Below are positions 41,911-52,700 of a stretch of DNA of 64,000 nucleotides, piece after piece. Positions within the stretch are counted from its first letter, which is position 1. Each line of letters starts with the position of its first letter. Origin of the DNA: Brachionus plicatilis (Eukaryota > Rotifera > Eurotatoria > Ploima > Brachionidae). The translations under genes and the position numbers were made by a program. The DNA lies in NCBI GenBank assembly GCA_010279815.1, contig QEOQ01000573.1, positions 264,145-328,144 on the forward strand, in the 5' to 3' direction. Under the pieces are notes generated by a model. That model ran no database searches and had not been told where the DNA came from. It was given only the letters and a program-made list of their open reading frames with translations.

Positions 41911-42280
41911 TCTATTCAAAAATTAATTCAAAAAAGATTTTAAAAAATTTTGATATTAAATTGTCTTACTAAAATTAAACTATCAAAAATTAGTGATTAA
42001 TTGATAACTGAATAAATTTTTTTACTTTTTAAAAAAAAAGAAAATTTTTTTTGCTTTTTAAAAAAAAAAAAATTTTTTTGTTTTTAAAAAAAAAGAAAAT
42101 TAATTTACTTCAAATTCTTTTAGGACTTTTATTCTAAAAAAAATTACGTATTTCCTTAAACAAAACCAGAAAAGAAAAAAATTAGATAACAAAATTCAAA
42201 ACATTTTTTCAGATTTAATTGAAAAATTTTATTTACAATTCTTAAAAATCATTATCTATTCACTTTTTACAATTTTGAAA

Positions 42281-44098
42281 ATGAAATTTTTCCTCTTCCT
42301 AAGCTTTTGTATGACTGTCACTCACAGCATTAGCAAAAACGAGAATATTGTGTTTGATTTGGCCGATTTGACCATTGATTTTGAAACAGATGACCAAATA
42401 GTTCAGATAGAAGCATTCAAAACATCAAGCAATGACGCCATTATTCAAAGTGGTGATTCGGACAAGTATGGTCGGCTTACATGGGTGTCAGTGGGCTATC
42501 CAAAAATTGTCGATTTCACCAGAAATTCCTCCATATTCAACTCGAATGGCTTTTTTATAAAAGTAGAATTATTGAATGGTGAACTAAGAGATAAATTTTG
42601 TCAAATGATACTTCAAAAATACAAAATCAAAGTTGAACCTGCTCAAATAGTTACTTTGGTACCCAAAAGTTTTGAGTGTGAAATCAACTTGTATGATCAA
42701 AACTATCAAATATACACAATTAAAGGCAAATCTTTGAATCTCTTCAAGTTTCCTTTGTACGTATCTTTTGAGGCACCAGTAAAATCAATTGAAAGAGAGC
42801 TAATAGAGCAAAGATTCTTATCCGATCAGGATCTAGAAATACACTGCGAAATTAAATCCAGAGGTTATTCTAGCAAAGAAAATGTGTTCACTGTTACCGG
42901 GAGACAAATAAGCAATTTGAATCTAATCGATTCAATATTTGGTTCAGGCGATAAAGTATATGTGACCAGACACCAGCTTGCATCACTGTCCCACGAATTG
43001 TTTATGCACATGAACGTATTTGAAGAATACCAGATGCCAGAAAAAGAGTTCAGCAGCAAGTTTGTGGAAAATTTAGCCATAATGTCCAATTTTCAGCATG
43101 TGCCTATTGATGAAGCTCTAAAGCACATGTCCAGCTATGACATTGGCCAAGATTTAAAGCCAGATCAAATAAAAGAAGAGCTAAGCAAGCTTATGGAAGT
43201 TGTTTCGGACGGAAAGACAGAAAAAATAAAACTAAACAACGACCAATACTCAAAAATGACCAATTCATCGGACTTTAGCATAGGAGGAGGTATTGGTTTA
43301 TCGTTATATAAAATTCCAGCGTCTTTAAATGCCAACTATGGATCAAAGTCAAATAATCAAGATGAAGAGTCCGGCTCCAAATTGTCCGACACTCTGAATC
43401 AAATAAACAATGATGACAAAAATGAGATCGAATGGATGCGCAAAGGTGACATGATTGTGCCAAAAAGTATCAGAGCTTCTAAATTAGAGAAAGTCAATTT
43501 TCAAAAAGACCTCAAGTTTTCTCGCATCAAAAAAATAGTGAGCGAAGCGTCTTTTAGACGAAATTTTTCATTGAAAGTCAAACAAGTTGCCTTGGATAAA
43601 AAGTCAAATAGTAAATTAATGAATTTAAGAAATTCCTTACGGCTGATTCAAAGTTATAATTCAATATTGGATACAATTGTTGAATGGCCTGAACAAAATA
43701 GAAATAAAACTGCTAAAATTTTTTATGAAGAAGGCAACTTCTTTATACCAGAGAATTTTGTACCAAAAAATTATGATGAAAGTTATTATTACTTAACCAA
43801 AAGACTAGATTCTTTTATTACAATGGGTTTTGGAAAAAATTTATATTTTGGAAGATTTGATCAATCATTTAGCCAAGAACCTTTTATTATATTAAATTTT
43901 CAATCTTTCAGATTGAGGGAACCTGGTTCTTTACGCTTACAATTTTTTCCAATTTTTAAAATTGTAAAACTAACAGAATTTGCTACTAAGTATTATTATC
44001 AAATCTTTCACTCTATAAAAGATGACTTTACTCATGATGCCTTTGATGGTAATTCTATTTTAACGGCTAAAGTAAATTGGCTAGCCATCGGTGTTTAA
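42281..44098 (+). CDS. Secreted H-type-lectin-like family protein, long form, copy G
   Basis: This is 605 residues from the ATG at 42281. The signal peptide M-K-F-F-L-F-L-S-F-C-M-T-V-T-H-S precedes the family block D-D-Q-I-V-Q-I-E-A-F-K-T-S-S-N-D and L-T-W-V-S-V-G-Y-P-K. The long-form insert holds S-L-S-H-E-L-F-M-H-M-N-V-F-E-E-Y. At about residues 329-350 is an unusual Gly/Ser-rich alternating stretch F-S-I-G-G-G-I-G-L-S-L-Y, then A-S-L-N-A-N-Y-G-S, followed by an acidic Ser/Asn segment and E-W-M-R-K-G-D-M-I-V-P. The C-terminus has the lectin-like layout and ends K-V-N-W-L-A-I-G-V. It is intronless, with AATAAA about 50 bp after the stop. It lies 21 kb from the rest of the cluster. Function is unknown; secretion is inferred. 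Confidence 0.85.
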   Translation: MKFFLFLSFCMTVTHSISKNENIVFDLADLTIDFETDDQIVQIEAFKTSSNDAIIQSGDSDKYGRLTWVSVGYPKIVDFTRNSSIFNSNGFFIKVELLNGELRDKFCQMILQKYKIKVEPAQIVTLVPKSFECEINLYDQNYQIYTIKGKSLNLFKFPLYVSFEAPVKSIERELIEQRFLSDQDLEIHCEIKSRGYSSKENVFTVTGRQISNLNLIDSIFGSGDKVYVTRHQLASLSHELFMHMNVFEEYQMPEKEFSSKFVENLAIMSNFQHVPIDEALKHMSSYDIGQDLKPDQIKEELSKLMEVVSDGKTEKIKLNNDQYSKMTNSSDFSIGGGIGLSLYKIPASLNANYGSKSNNQDEESGSKLSDTLNQINNDDKNEIEWMRKGDMIVPKSIRASKLEKVNFQKDLKFSRIKKIVSEASFRRNFSLKVKQVALDKKSNSKLMNLRNSLRLIQSYNSILDTIVEWPEQNRNKTAKIFYEEGNFFIPENFVPKNYDESYYYLTKRLDSFITMGFGKNLYFGRFDQSFSQEPFIILNFQSFRLREPGSLRLQFFPIFKIVKLTEFATKYYYQIFHSIKDDFTHDAFDGNSILTAKVNWLAIGV

Positions 44099-44819
44099 AA
44101 ACTTTTCTTATTTTCTTTTAAACCAAAAATTTGAATCGATATTTCAATAAAGTAATTTTGAAAAATATATAAATTCAACTTGTTTTAAATAATTAAAATT
44201 TATGAAATTTGAAATTTACAAAATTTAATAGTCAAGTAAATAAATTCATTTTATTTAAAATATTTTTTTATTCTTTGGTCTTAGACTTAGAAATCAATAG
44301 AAAAAGAAAAGTTTTTGAATTATTTAGAATTATTTTGAATTGAGAAAATGCTTGATTAGAAATTAAAAATACAAATATGGATTTAGTAAAACTTATTTTT
44401 TTTAATTATTTTTTAGAGCCTTAAGCAACTTGATTTAAAATATTTTGTTTATTTTTTGAACCTGCTTGTCTCCCTTTCTTTTTTGCACGTATTGCAGCAT
44501 GTTCAACAATTACTCAATTAAGTAAGTTATTTTTATTAAAATTGTATTTCACAATTTTCTTTTTAAAATCAAGTCTAATGACTTGATCTAAAAAATATAG
44601 AAGTCCAAAAAAATTTAAAAAAATAGATAGAAATAAAATTAGTTGTCTTGCTTAGTCTTTTTTTTTTTGATAATTTATAGTCTCAAATATGAAATTTAAA
44701 AAAAAATAAAAAAATAAAGATAAATTTCTGGTTAAAAAAAACGTGTAAAAAAGATACAGAAAATAAAAAATATAACAAATATTTTATTTAATATTTTACA
44801 TTTAATATTTTATTTAATT

Positions 44820-45001
44820 CGATTCTTGTAGTTGCACTGCTTATCTTCAATATGCCCTTAATCTTTCTTATCATATTATCATTAGCATCAGTTTGAGAAC
44901 GATTTTCTCTACTTAATTCAGTGAACTCTCAGATGAGACACTTCTTTTCGCTTCTAGCCGTGGCATCTAGTCCAAGTTCAAGAAGTATTTTTCTAGTTAC
45001 A
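44820..45001 (-). pseudogene. Coding-like remnant of unknown origin
   Basis: The minus strand reads V-T-R-K-I-L-L-E-L-G-L-D-A-T-A-R-S-E-K-K-C-L-I, one TGA, then E-F-T-E-L-S-R-E-N-R-S-Q, then M-I-R-K-I-K-G-I-L-K-I-S. Composition is protein-like and unlike the surrounding AT-rich DNA. I cannot name the family. A LINE-like tail (CTTATCTTGAAGGAAGTTAA, AAATAAATAAA) follows at 45060-45112. Confidence 0.35.
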
Positions 45002-45179
45002 ATTGTAATATTTTTATATATTTATATATAAATATTTTTTTTCTCTCTTCTTCTAATTTATGTTTTTACTTATCTTGAAGGAAGTTAATTAAATTCAAAT
45101 AAATAAATTAATCTATTGATAAATTTAATTTTGATCTCTGTTCTTCGCTCTTTTAAGATTTAAATAGACTATTGATTTG

Positions 45180-45360
45180 ATTTACTAAAATAAAAAATAA
45201 AAAAAAATTTTTTTTTGAGTAAAAAAGGTGCAACAAAGCATTACATTATGATGTATTTATGTATTTTGAAGTATTTTTTCTAATATATTTTATTTAATTT
45301 AATTTTAGTAAATCAAAAAATTAAGGATTTTTGTTCAATATTTTTTTGAAATTCACAAAA
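45180..45360. mobile_element. FB-A foldback MITE, right-arm fragment
   Basis: AAAAAGGTGCAACAAAGCAT and, near 45320, AAAAATTAAGGATTTTTGTTC match the right half of FB-A copies (compare 49920-50035). The left half is missing. Confidence 0.5.
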
Positions 45361-45506
45361 TCGACAAATTAGATCTTTTTAGACTTGAAAATTTAGATTC
45401 TTTTCCATAAGTCACTTTTATTTTCTATTTAAAAAAGGACTTTAAAATGACTTTTTTTCTGCCTTTTGCAAAAATCTGGATTTTATCTTCACCTCTGAAG
45501 TTAAAC

Positions 45507-45605
45507 TTAGGTATACGGGCCAAATTTCTTGGACTAAAAAATTCCAATGTCTGTAATAAAAAAAAAATTGTATTGAAATGTAAAATTTTATTTGAAAAAA
45601 ATTTC
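45507..45605 (-). repeat. Exon-like direct duplicate, copy 1
   Basis: About 100 bp nearly identical to 46292-46395. Both copies, read on the minus strand, show an acceptor-like TTACAG, then ACATTGGAATTTTTTAGTC, encoding L-E-F-F-S-P-R-N-L-A-R-I-P-K. The second encodes M-E-F-F-S-L-R-N-L-A-C-I-P-K. They could be duplicated exons of a minus-strand gene or the ends of an element. Confidence 0.4.
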
Positions 45606-45794
45606 CCCTAATTTAAAATTTTATTTTAATTTTATTTTTAAGAATTATAAATTTTAAAAAATTACATTAGAAAAAAAAATACATACATAAACGCCCGGAG
45701 GGGGTTTTTTAAACCACTATTTGAAATTAAATAATCAAGCTTTCTTTTAAATTATTCTCATATATTAATTATATGATAAATAAATAGAAATACA

Positions 45795-45974
45795 ATGTCA
45801 AAGCGAGCCTCAGCTAAACTTGCCTTGGAACAGCTAACCAAAGCTAATGATGCTGATTCAGATCCTTCAGGGGAGTCTGATTATGAAGAAGAAACCTTTG
45901 AATCTGAAACACATCTTTTTGAGTTGTCAGATTCTACAAATGATGAATCCAAAATATCAAAATTTTTTATATAA
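45795..45974 (+). CDS. Short acidic ORF of unknown function
   Basis: This is 59 codons. A basic, Ala/Leu start (M-S-K-R-A-S-A-K-L-A-L-E-Q-L-T-K) is followed by an acidic Ser/Asp/Glu stretch (D-S-D-P-S-G-E-S-D-Y-E-E-E). This resembles the acidic N-terminal leader of piggyBac-type transposases, but no catalytic part follows. It lies between the two direct duplicates at 45507 and 46292. It may be a remnant or a non-coding chance ORF. Confidence 0.35.
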   Translation: MSKRASAKLALEQLTKANDADSDPSGESDYEEETFESETHLFELSDSTNDESKISKFFI

Positions 45975-46134
45975 AAAAATAAATCATTTAATTAATTGAT
46001 CTTAAAAAGTTTTTGTAAACCAAATATATCAAAAATTTTAAATGACTTAAAAAAATTATATTTATATTATTCAAAATAGATGTTTTGAAATGATTGAAGG
46101 ACAAAAATAAACGATCAATTACAAAATCATTAAT

Positions 46135-46395
46135 TTATTTTGGGAAAAAATAATAAAAAGTTGGCTCTCCAAACTTTGTTTTTGTTTTTGGTACAATTAA
46201 ATTATTTTTATTTCTTAAATTGTATTTAAGGTCTCTTATTTTATTTTCTTCTAAACTTTCTTTTAAGAAACTAGGACCATTGTCCAGTTTAGGTATACAT
46301 GCCAAATTTCTAAGACTAAAAAATTCCAATGTCTGTAATTACAAAAAAAAAAATTGTTTTTAAATGTAAAATTTTATTTGAAAAAAATTTTAACT
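46135..46395 (-). repeat. Exon-like direct duplicate, copy 2, with a 64-codon ORF
   Basis: The duplicate (46292-46395) opens into an ORF ending at 46135 (M-E-F-F-S-L-R-N-L-A-C-I-P-K ... F-G-E-P-T-F-Y-Y-F-F-P-K). It could be the last exon of a small minus-strand gene, since an acceptor-like TTACAG precedes it. There is no recognisable domain. Confidence 0.35.
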
Positions 46396-46786
46396 TAGTT
46401 CATAGAAAATGCTAAATATTTGCTAGATATAAATTTTATTAAATTGCCAAACTTGTTTTTTTTAATTTATTGAAAAAAAAAAAAATAAAATTTTTTATTA
46501 AACTTTTTTTTTTCTGAAATTGATTACTAAATAATTACACGCAAACACAAAATTAGTCTATTCGAAAAAGCATTGAATAAAAAAAAGAATTATTTTTGAT
46601 TAGCAGATTTGAAGTTGATTATTAGAGACCACTGAGTCTTTTTGAGACCATGATGAGAAAAATCCAAGTCCAATGGAAAAAAATTCAAAAAAAAAAAAAA
46701 TAAATCTAAAATTGGACAAACATACGCAAAAAATCTAAGGTAAAAAAAAATAAAAAATGACTAATTTTCTTTTAAGTTTTGCTTGT

Positions 46787-49700
46787 TTAAAATTCTAGCT
46801 TGTAAGCTTGACAATTGAGGTCTGGATTTTCATCAATGGTCACAATTGAATGTCTAGCTGCAGGCGTAATCTCGACCTTGAGTCTTGCCAAACGCTCCTG
46901 GTTATTCTCGAACCAGCGTCTCAATACATCTGATTCGTACGTGGGCACCAAAGTAACTTGTAAATTTTTGTCCTCCCACGTCTCTTTTCCATCAAGCAGC
47001 GCATTTAAAATTGGCTCACCAAAGTCAACAGCACTCAGCACATAGTGTCTGGCCCGGACTCGCTTGAAAAATTCCGCATCAACATAGCTTGGGTTGCCAT
47101 GTGCTGGTATATACGCCAATTCGACATACACTGGATGAATTGGCGCTGAACGGGCTGACTTGAGGGCCGAGCTGGCGCTTGTGTTCTTCAAATTTTTAGC
47201 ATCACTGTTTTGGGACGGCGATCCAGGCTGTGCCGATCGCTTGCTCGAAATGCCCACGTTTTCAGGATTGACTGGCGATGGCAGCTCTAGCAAGTTGACT
47301 TCGTGGTTCTGATCGATCTTAATTGTCTCAACCAAATTGACTAGGTCTTCTGTTTTGCTGGTGTTGGACGACTCTTCGTCCTGGAACAGCTCATGCGTTC
47401 TATTCAAGTCACATGACTCGTTCAATGGTTTGACTGGATTGAACGGGTTCGAGTTGGGATCAGAGGCATCTTCAATAAAACTCCGTGTCATTATGTCATC
47501 ATTGCATCCGTGTTCTCTTTTCTCGATATTACCTGATATGATATAAATTTTTAAATATGAATAATTAGGGGAAAATGACAAAATTTTTTTTTAAATTTTT
47601 TAATAATTAATAACTTTACTTTTAATTTTATTTATTTATTTGTTAACTGTACCGAGCTTAAGCTCCTTCAGAATAAAACCCAAAAAAAAAAAGAAATAAA
47701 AAAATAAATTTATAATTTAATAAATTTAAAAAATTTATGTCATAAATTTTATTTTTAATTGAAATTTTCAAAATAAAGTAAATAAAGTAAAATAGGGTAA
47801 GAAGACAAGAAATTATTCTTTAGTATTTATATAATAGGGGATCTATGTTTTGTAATGTTAATTTTTAATTTTGGTAATTAGTAATTTTAAGGCTAAAATA
47901 TCTAATTTATAAAATATCAAATAAAATTTATTCCAATATCTTAAAATATTATTTTGTATCTTATTTAATTAATTTATATTTTTTTTTTATGCTAAATGTA
48001 TTAAAAGAAACTCATCAATTTTTTACTAATTTCTCAATTATATTATTCATAATCTGTAAAAACTCACATGGTTATTTGATCAATTAATTAAATATTGATA
48101 CTTCATTATAAAATCTATTAATACATCAATTTTCAAAACTGTTAAAAGTCTACAAAACTTAATTTTAATTTTCTTTTAACTTGTTTATCCTTTATTTTTT
48201 GTTTTTATTTATTTATTTTTTTTATTCTGAAGAAGCATTATCTCAGTAGAGATAAACAAATAAATTCATAAAAAACTAAATTTACATTTTTGTCAAAAAT
48301 TATCTTCTAAGCATAAATAACTTAAAATTAAAAAATTAGCGAAAGTGAGTGTCAACTGCTTTTATACTAGTTCCAGTTAATCAAGCAACTCATGGTCAAT
48401 TAAATTTCAAATATTTTTTTATTTTAATTTTATTATTTTTTGAAATACTAAAACCATTTATTTAGATACAAAATTAGTTTGTAGCCTCCTTTTAACTAAG
48501 AAAAAATAAAAAATATTTTTTTGAAAAATAAAATATTAATCAATATCATAATTTTGAAATTTTTAATACAATATTTTACATGATTATTATATATTTTTAT
48601 ATTTTAAATGCCATTTAAAGCGATTATTTAGATAACTTATGGTGGATTTGAATTCGTCATTCAAGTCTTGAAATAAAAATTCTAAAAAGACCGATAAAGA
48701 TCGATTAGAAATTTTATTTTTTTAATTTTTAAATCTTAAACTTTTAATGTTTTATTAATAAATAAAAATATATTAAAAACTTTATTTTATATATTTTTAT
48801 ATACACGATTACGATTAACTAAGTTTTGAATCATGAACTTCAAGAACTTCAAAAACAAATTTTAACATGCTCAATTTTATTTTTTTAAAAAATATTTAGT
48901 TTGATTTAATTAAAAAATATTTTTGATAAAAAATTAAATAAAATGGATTGAATGAATTTAATTTTTTTTTTTAGTGATAATATCGAATTCAATTTTAAAT
49001 GATATTAAAATATTTAATTTTTAATTGAAATTTTCAAATCTAAATTTTAAATTTAATTTAATTTTTAATCAAATTTTGAATCATCTCTAAGCCATGTTCT
49101 TTAAAAAATGTTAAAGCTTTATAATTCTTGAGAGTATGAAATCGCATGTTCTGAAAAAAACTCAAATTTTAAAAATTTTAAACTATCTTTTTATTATGAT
49201 GTATTTGAAATAATATAAAGAAAAATTTTTAAAAATCAAAGTTACGACTTCATTTGAACATAAATATATTTAACTTTTTTAAATATTACTTAGGCTAGGT
49301 CTTGTCTTAACTAAAATTTGTAAACTGATAGACAATTAAGATTAAGCAATTTTGGTTTGATTTGTATTATTATTGGTGATAAAAACTAATATTTTGGTTG
49401 AAATAAATATTTTTTTGGTTTAAATAATTAATAAATTTGGTGAAAAAATAATATTTTTTTTGGTGAAATAAAATTGTTTTGGTGAAGTATTTAATAATTA
49501 TTTGGTGAAGTAGAAATTTAGTGTCAAAAAAGTGCCTTTAAAAAAAAAAGCTTTGACCCTGACTTAATAAAAGTTTTGGCTTTGACTTCATAACTTTGCC
49601 TTTTGACCAAATCTAATTCAAACATACAAGTCAAAATTTAAAAGTAAACTCAAATTTTATTAACTTTTATGAGCTTCACTTTATTTTTTATTTTATTTCT

Positions 49701-52700
49701 GTGCTTTCAATAAATCATATTCGCAAAAACTAATTCTCTTTGCTCGGCACTTTACAACAATACTTAAAAAAAATACTGCAACAAAATGCAACACACTTTG
49801 TTTACCTAAAATAATTTTCCTCATTTAAAAAATGATAAAAAAAAACGAATCAATAAGATTTAAATTTATCATTGGTTTGATTTACTAAAATAAAAAAGAA
49901 AAAAAAAAATTTTTTTTTGAGTAAAAAAAGGTGCAACAAAGTATGTTGCACCTTTTTTTCCAATATTTTATATTTAATTTAATTTTTATAAATTAAAAAA
50001 GAAAGAATCTTTGTTCAATTTGTATTTGAATTTAACAAAACGGACAAAACCTTCAAAAAAAAAAAATAAATAAATAAACAATTACCTGATACAATCTCAT
50101 CAGTATTCTCATCCAAATTTCCATTTTCCACACTAGATATTTGATCTTCGCTGACAGGCGCATTCGAGTGTTCACCCAGACCATTTTGCTCACAAAAATC
50201 CTTTTTAACAGGACTCAAATTAGGCGATTCATTCGAATAGGCCTTTTCCACTTGATTGCCATCTTCAACATTAGCCATCGGCTCTTCACCATGTTCACTT
50301 TGAACCATTGGCACCATTTCTTGCTCCTCGACCACCTCTCCTCTCACATCCCCAACCGAGACTACATCTTCCTGCTCACCCAATCTCTGTTCTTCCTTAA
50401 GAACCAGTGGCGCCGCTTCTTGCTCCTCCATCACCTCTCCTCTCACATCCCCAGCCAAAACTGCTTCTTCCTTCTCTTCCATTTGCACCACTGGTGCCGC
50501 TTCTTGCTCCTCAACCACATGTCCTTTCACTTCCCCAACCAAAACTCCATCTTCCCGTTCACCCAATCTCTCTTCTTCCATCTGAACAACATGTGTTTCC
50601 TGTGCTTGTAGTTGATGCTCCTGCTGCTCAAACTCTTCTTCATCCACAACCAAATTTCTGCTCTGATTGCTCTCTTCAACAACTTGTTCAACATCAGCAC
50701 TTTTCTCTTCGATCATTTCGACCACCTCCTGATCATGCATTCTGTCCACTTCACTCACCTCTCTCTCAACCACTTCCTGTTCATGTTCCACAACTTGCTG
50801 CTCAATCACTTGCTCGACCACTTCCACTTGTTCAACTTGTTCAATTTGCTCAACATTATCACTCTCCACAACAACCACATTGTTAACATAATTTTGCTCG
50901 ACCACAACATTTTCTTTGAGCTCGCACTGGAGCACAGGCGGCTCACAGGCAGGACCGGACTGTTCGGGTCCGCACTGAGCCGGCTCGATGCTCAAGCTCA
51001 AAGTCTTGGAGCTCTTGGCGTCTTTTTTGACCGGTGGCAGTTTGGCCGATGATGTCTTTCTGGCCGGCTCGCTCTTCACAGGCCTAGGCACAGCCGGCTT
51101 AGCCGACTGCTTGCCAGCTGGCTGTTTGGCCGCAGCAGCTGGTTTGCTCTCGACAGACGCCTTTGACGCTTTAGCACTGTTCAAACTTTGTCTTGATGAT
51201 ACAGCGACTGGTTTTTTGTCTGCCAGTGGTTTATTGATAGAGGTGTCGGTCTTTTTGGGGGGCACAGGCGCCGCGGCTTTAGGCGGCCGGGCAGCTGTCT
51301 TTTTGGCGTCGCCGCCGCCATTCGACTTTGACATTGAGGTGTTCAGCTTTGACGGGTTGGCCGGCTCTTTGACCACCTTGTGCTCTTTTCTGATGGCGTT
51401 GTAGTACTGCTGGTTTTGGTCCAGGTCCGATTTGATCTTGTGGACCGGATGTGTCAGCAAATCGAAGTCTTTTAGTTTGTCCAAAGCGTTGAATAGAATG
51501 TGTTGGGGACAATTGCCGGTGAACAATAATCTTAGAGCTGTGTTGGCCGAGTCGGCTTTGTAGCTCGGCTGCCAGACTAGCAAGCAGACGGACGAGGCCA
51601 AGTGGGACGAGGCAAGATTGCGGTGCACTTGATTCACGGCCAAATGGGACTTGTGCATTTTGGAGACCATGGTTTGCTGCTGTGCACAAAAATCTCTGAA
51701 TTCGGTTGATTGAACGTTGGGTGAGAGTAAATAGAGGTCAAGGCTGCCATAGTAGGCTTTGTAGTAGAGTTTAAAGTGGTCGTAGTTGAGTTTGACTTTT
51801 TCGGCAAGTGGCCGCTGGATGACCAACGGCTGTAGTTTGATTTGCAGACGGTCAATGGCCTCGAGGATCAGGTCCGAGTCGGACTTGTTGCCGGCACAGT
51901 TGGGCAGTTCGTTGACGATCAAATTGGCGGCCTTGTTGGGCGACGAGTGCATGGCGGGAGAGCTGTGCGAGCCGATTAAGTTGGCAAGCAGCACGGACAC
52001 CCGCGGTTTCACGTCCACACTGGAGGCCTTTTTCTGAAAGAGGCTGGTGAGGCCGCCTAGCGAGTCAGAGTCCGTGTGGGTGACGAGAACGGCGTCGATT
52101 TGCTCGAGCATGTTCACAAACTTCCAGAAGCAGGGCTTGAGACGGTGGTGGCCGCCGTTGATTAGCATGGTGAAGCCGTTGATGGCAAAGTAGCAGGAGT
52201 CGCCCTGGCCCGCCGGGAATATGTAGAGGGACGGCCGCTGGATCTTGAGGGTGCCGGTGCAGATGGGCGCGTCCATTAGTTGATCGACGGAACGCTGGTT
52301 CAAGTAGGGCTCGAGCAGCTGGACAAAGTCATCGAAGTGGTGGCACGGTTGGCTCGCCACCACGCTCTGGATTGGCTTCACTGACACTTGGGCTTGTTTG
52401 TCGAGATGGCGCCAGTTTTTGTTCGAGTCGAGCATTTTTTGGTTCATGATCAAGTCGAGAGTGGTGCCGCTCGTATGGTACAAGCTCAAGTAGGAGTGGA
52501 TGTCGTCGCATGTGAGCAACGAGTCGCTTAGGTTAAGGTCGCCGTTTTGGTTGTAGTCAAATGTTAGATTGAGCAAAAATTTTTGTTTGTGCTCGGACTG
52601 GAGTAATTGTTTGAAGCTGGTTTTGAATTGACTTTGGCTGGTGTTTATTAGCAGACTGAATTCGAATGTTGACTCGTTTGAGAACGATATCGCGTATTGC

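Larger units (their letters stand above)
47533..50085 (-). other. MAP1 intron 3, repeat-filled
   Basis: GTAATTG donor (50085) and ATATCAG acceptor (47533). It contains LINE-like tails at 47625-47700 (minus) and 48185-48270 (plus), an array of TTTGGTGAA-like units (49370-49515) and an FB-A fragment at 49760-50035. No ORF with family features. Confidence 0.8.

Noticed and set aside
50141..51404. Several plus-strand ORFs of 138-159 codons
   Set aside because: They are antisense shadows of the repetitive, Glu/Val/Lys/Pro-coding MAP1 exon 3, which has consistent splice sites and a recognised product.
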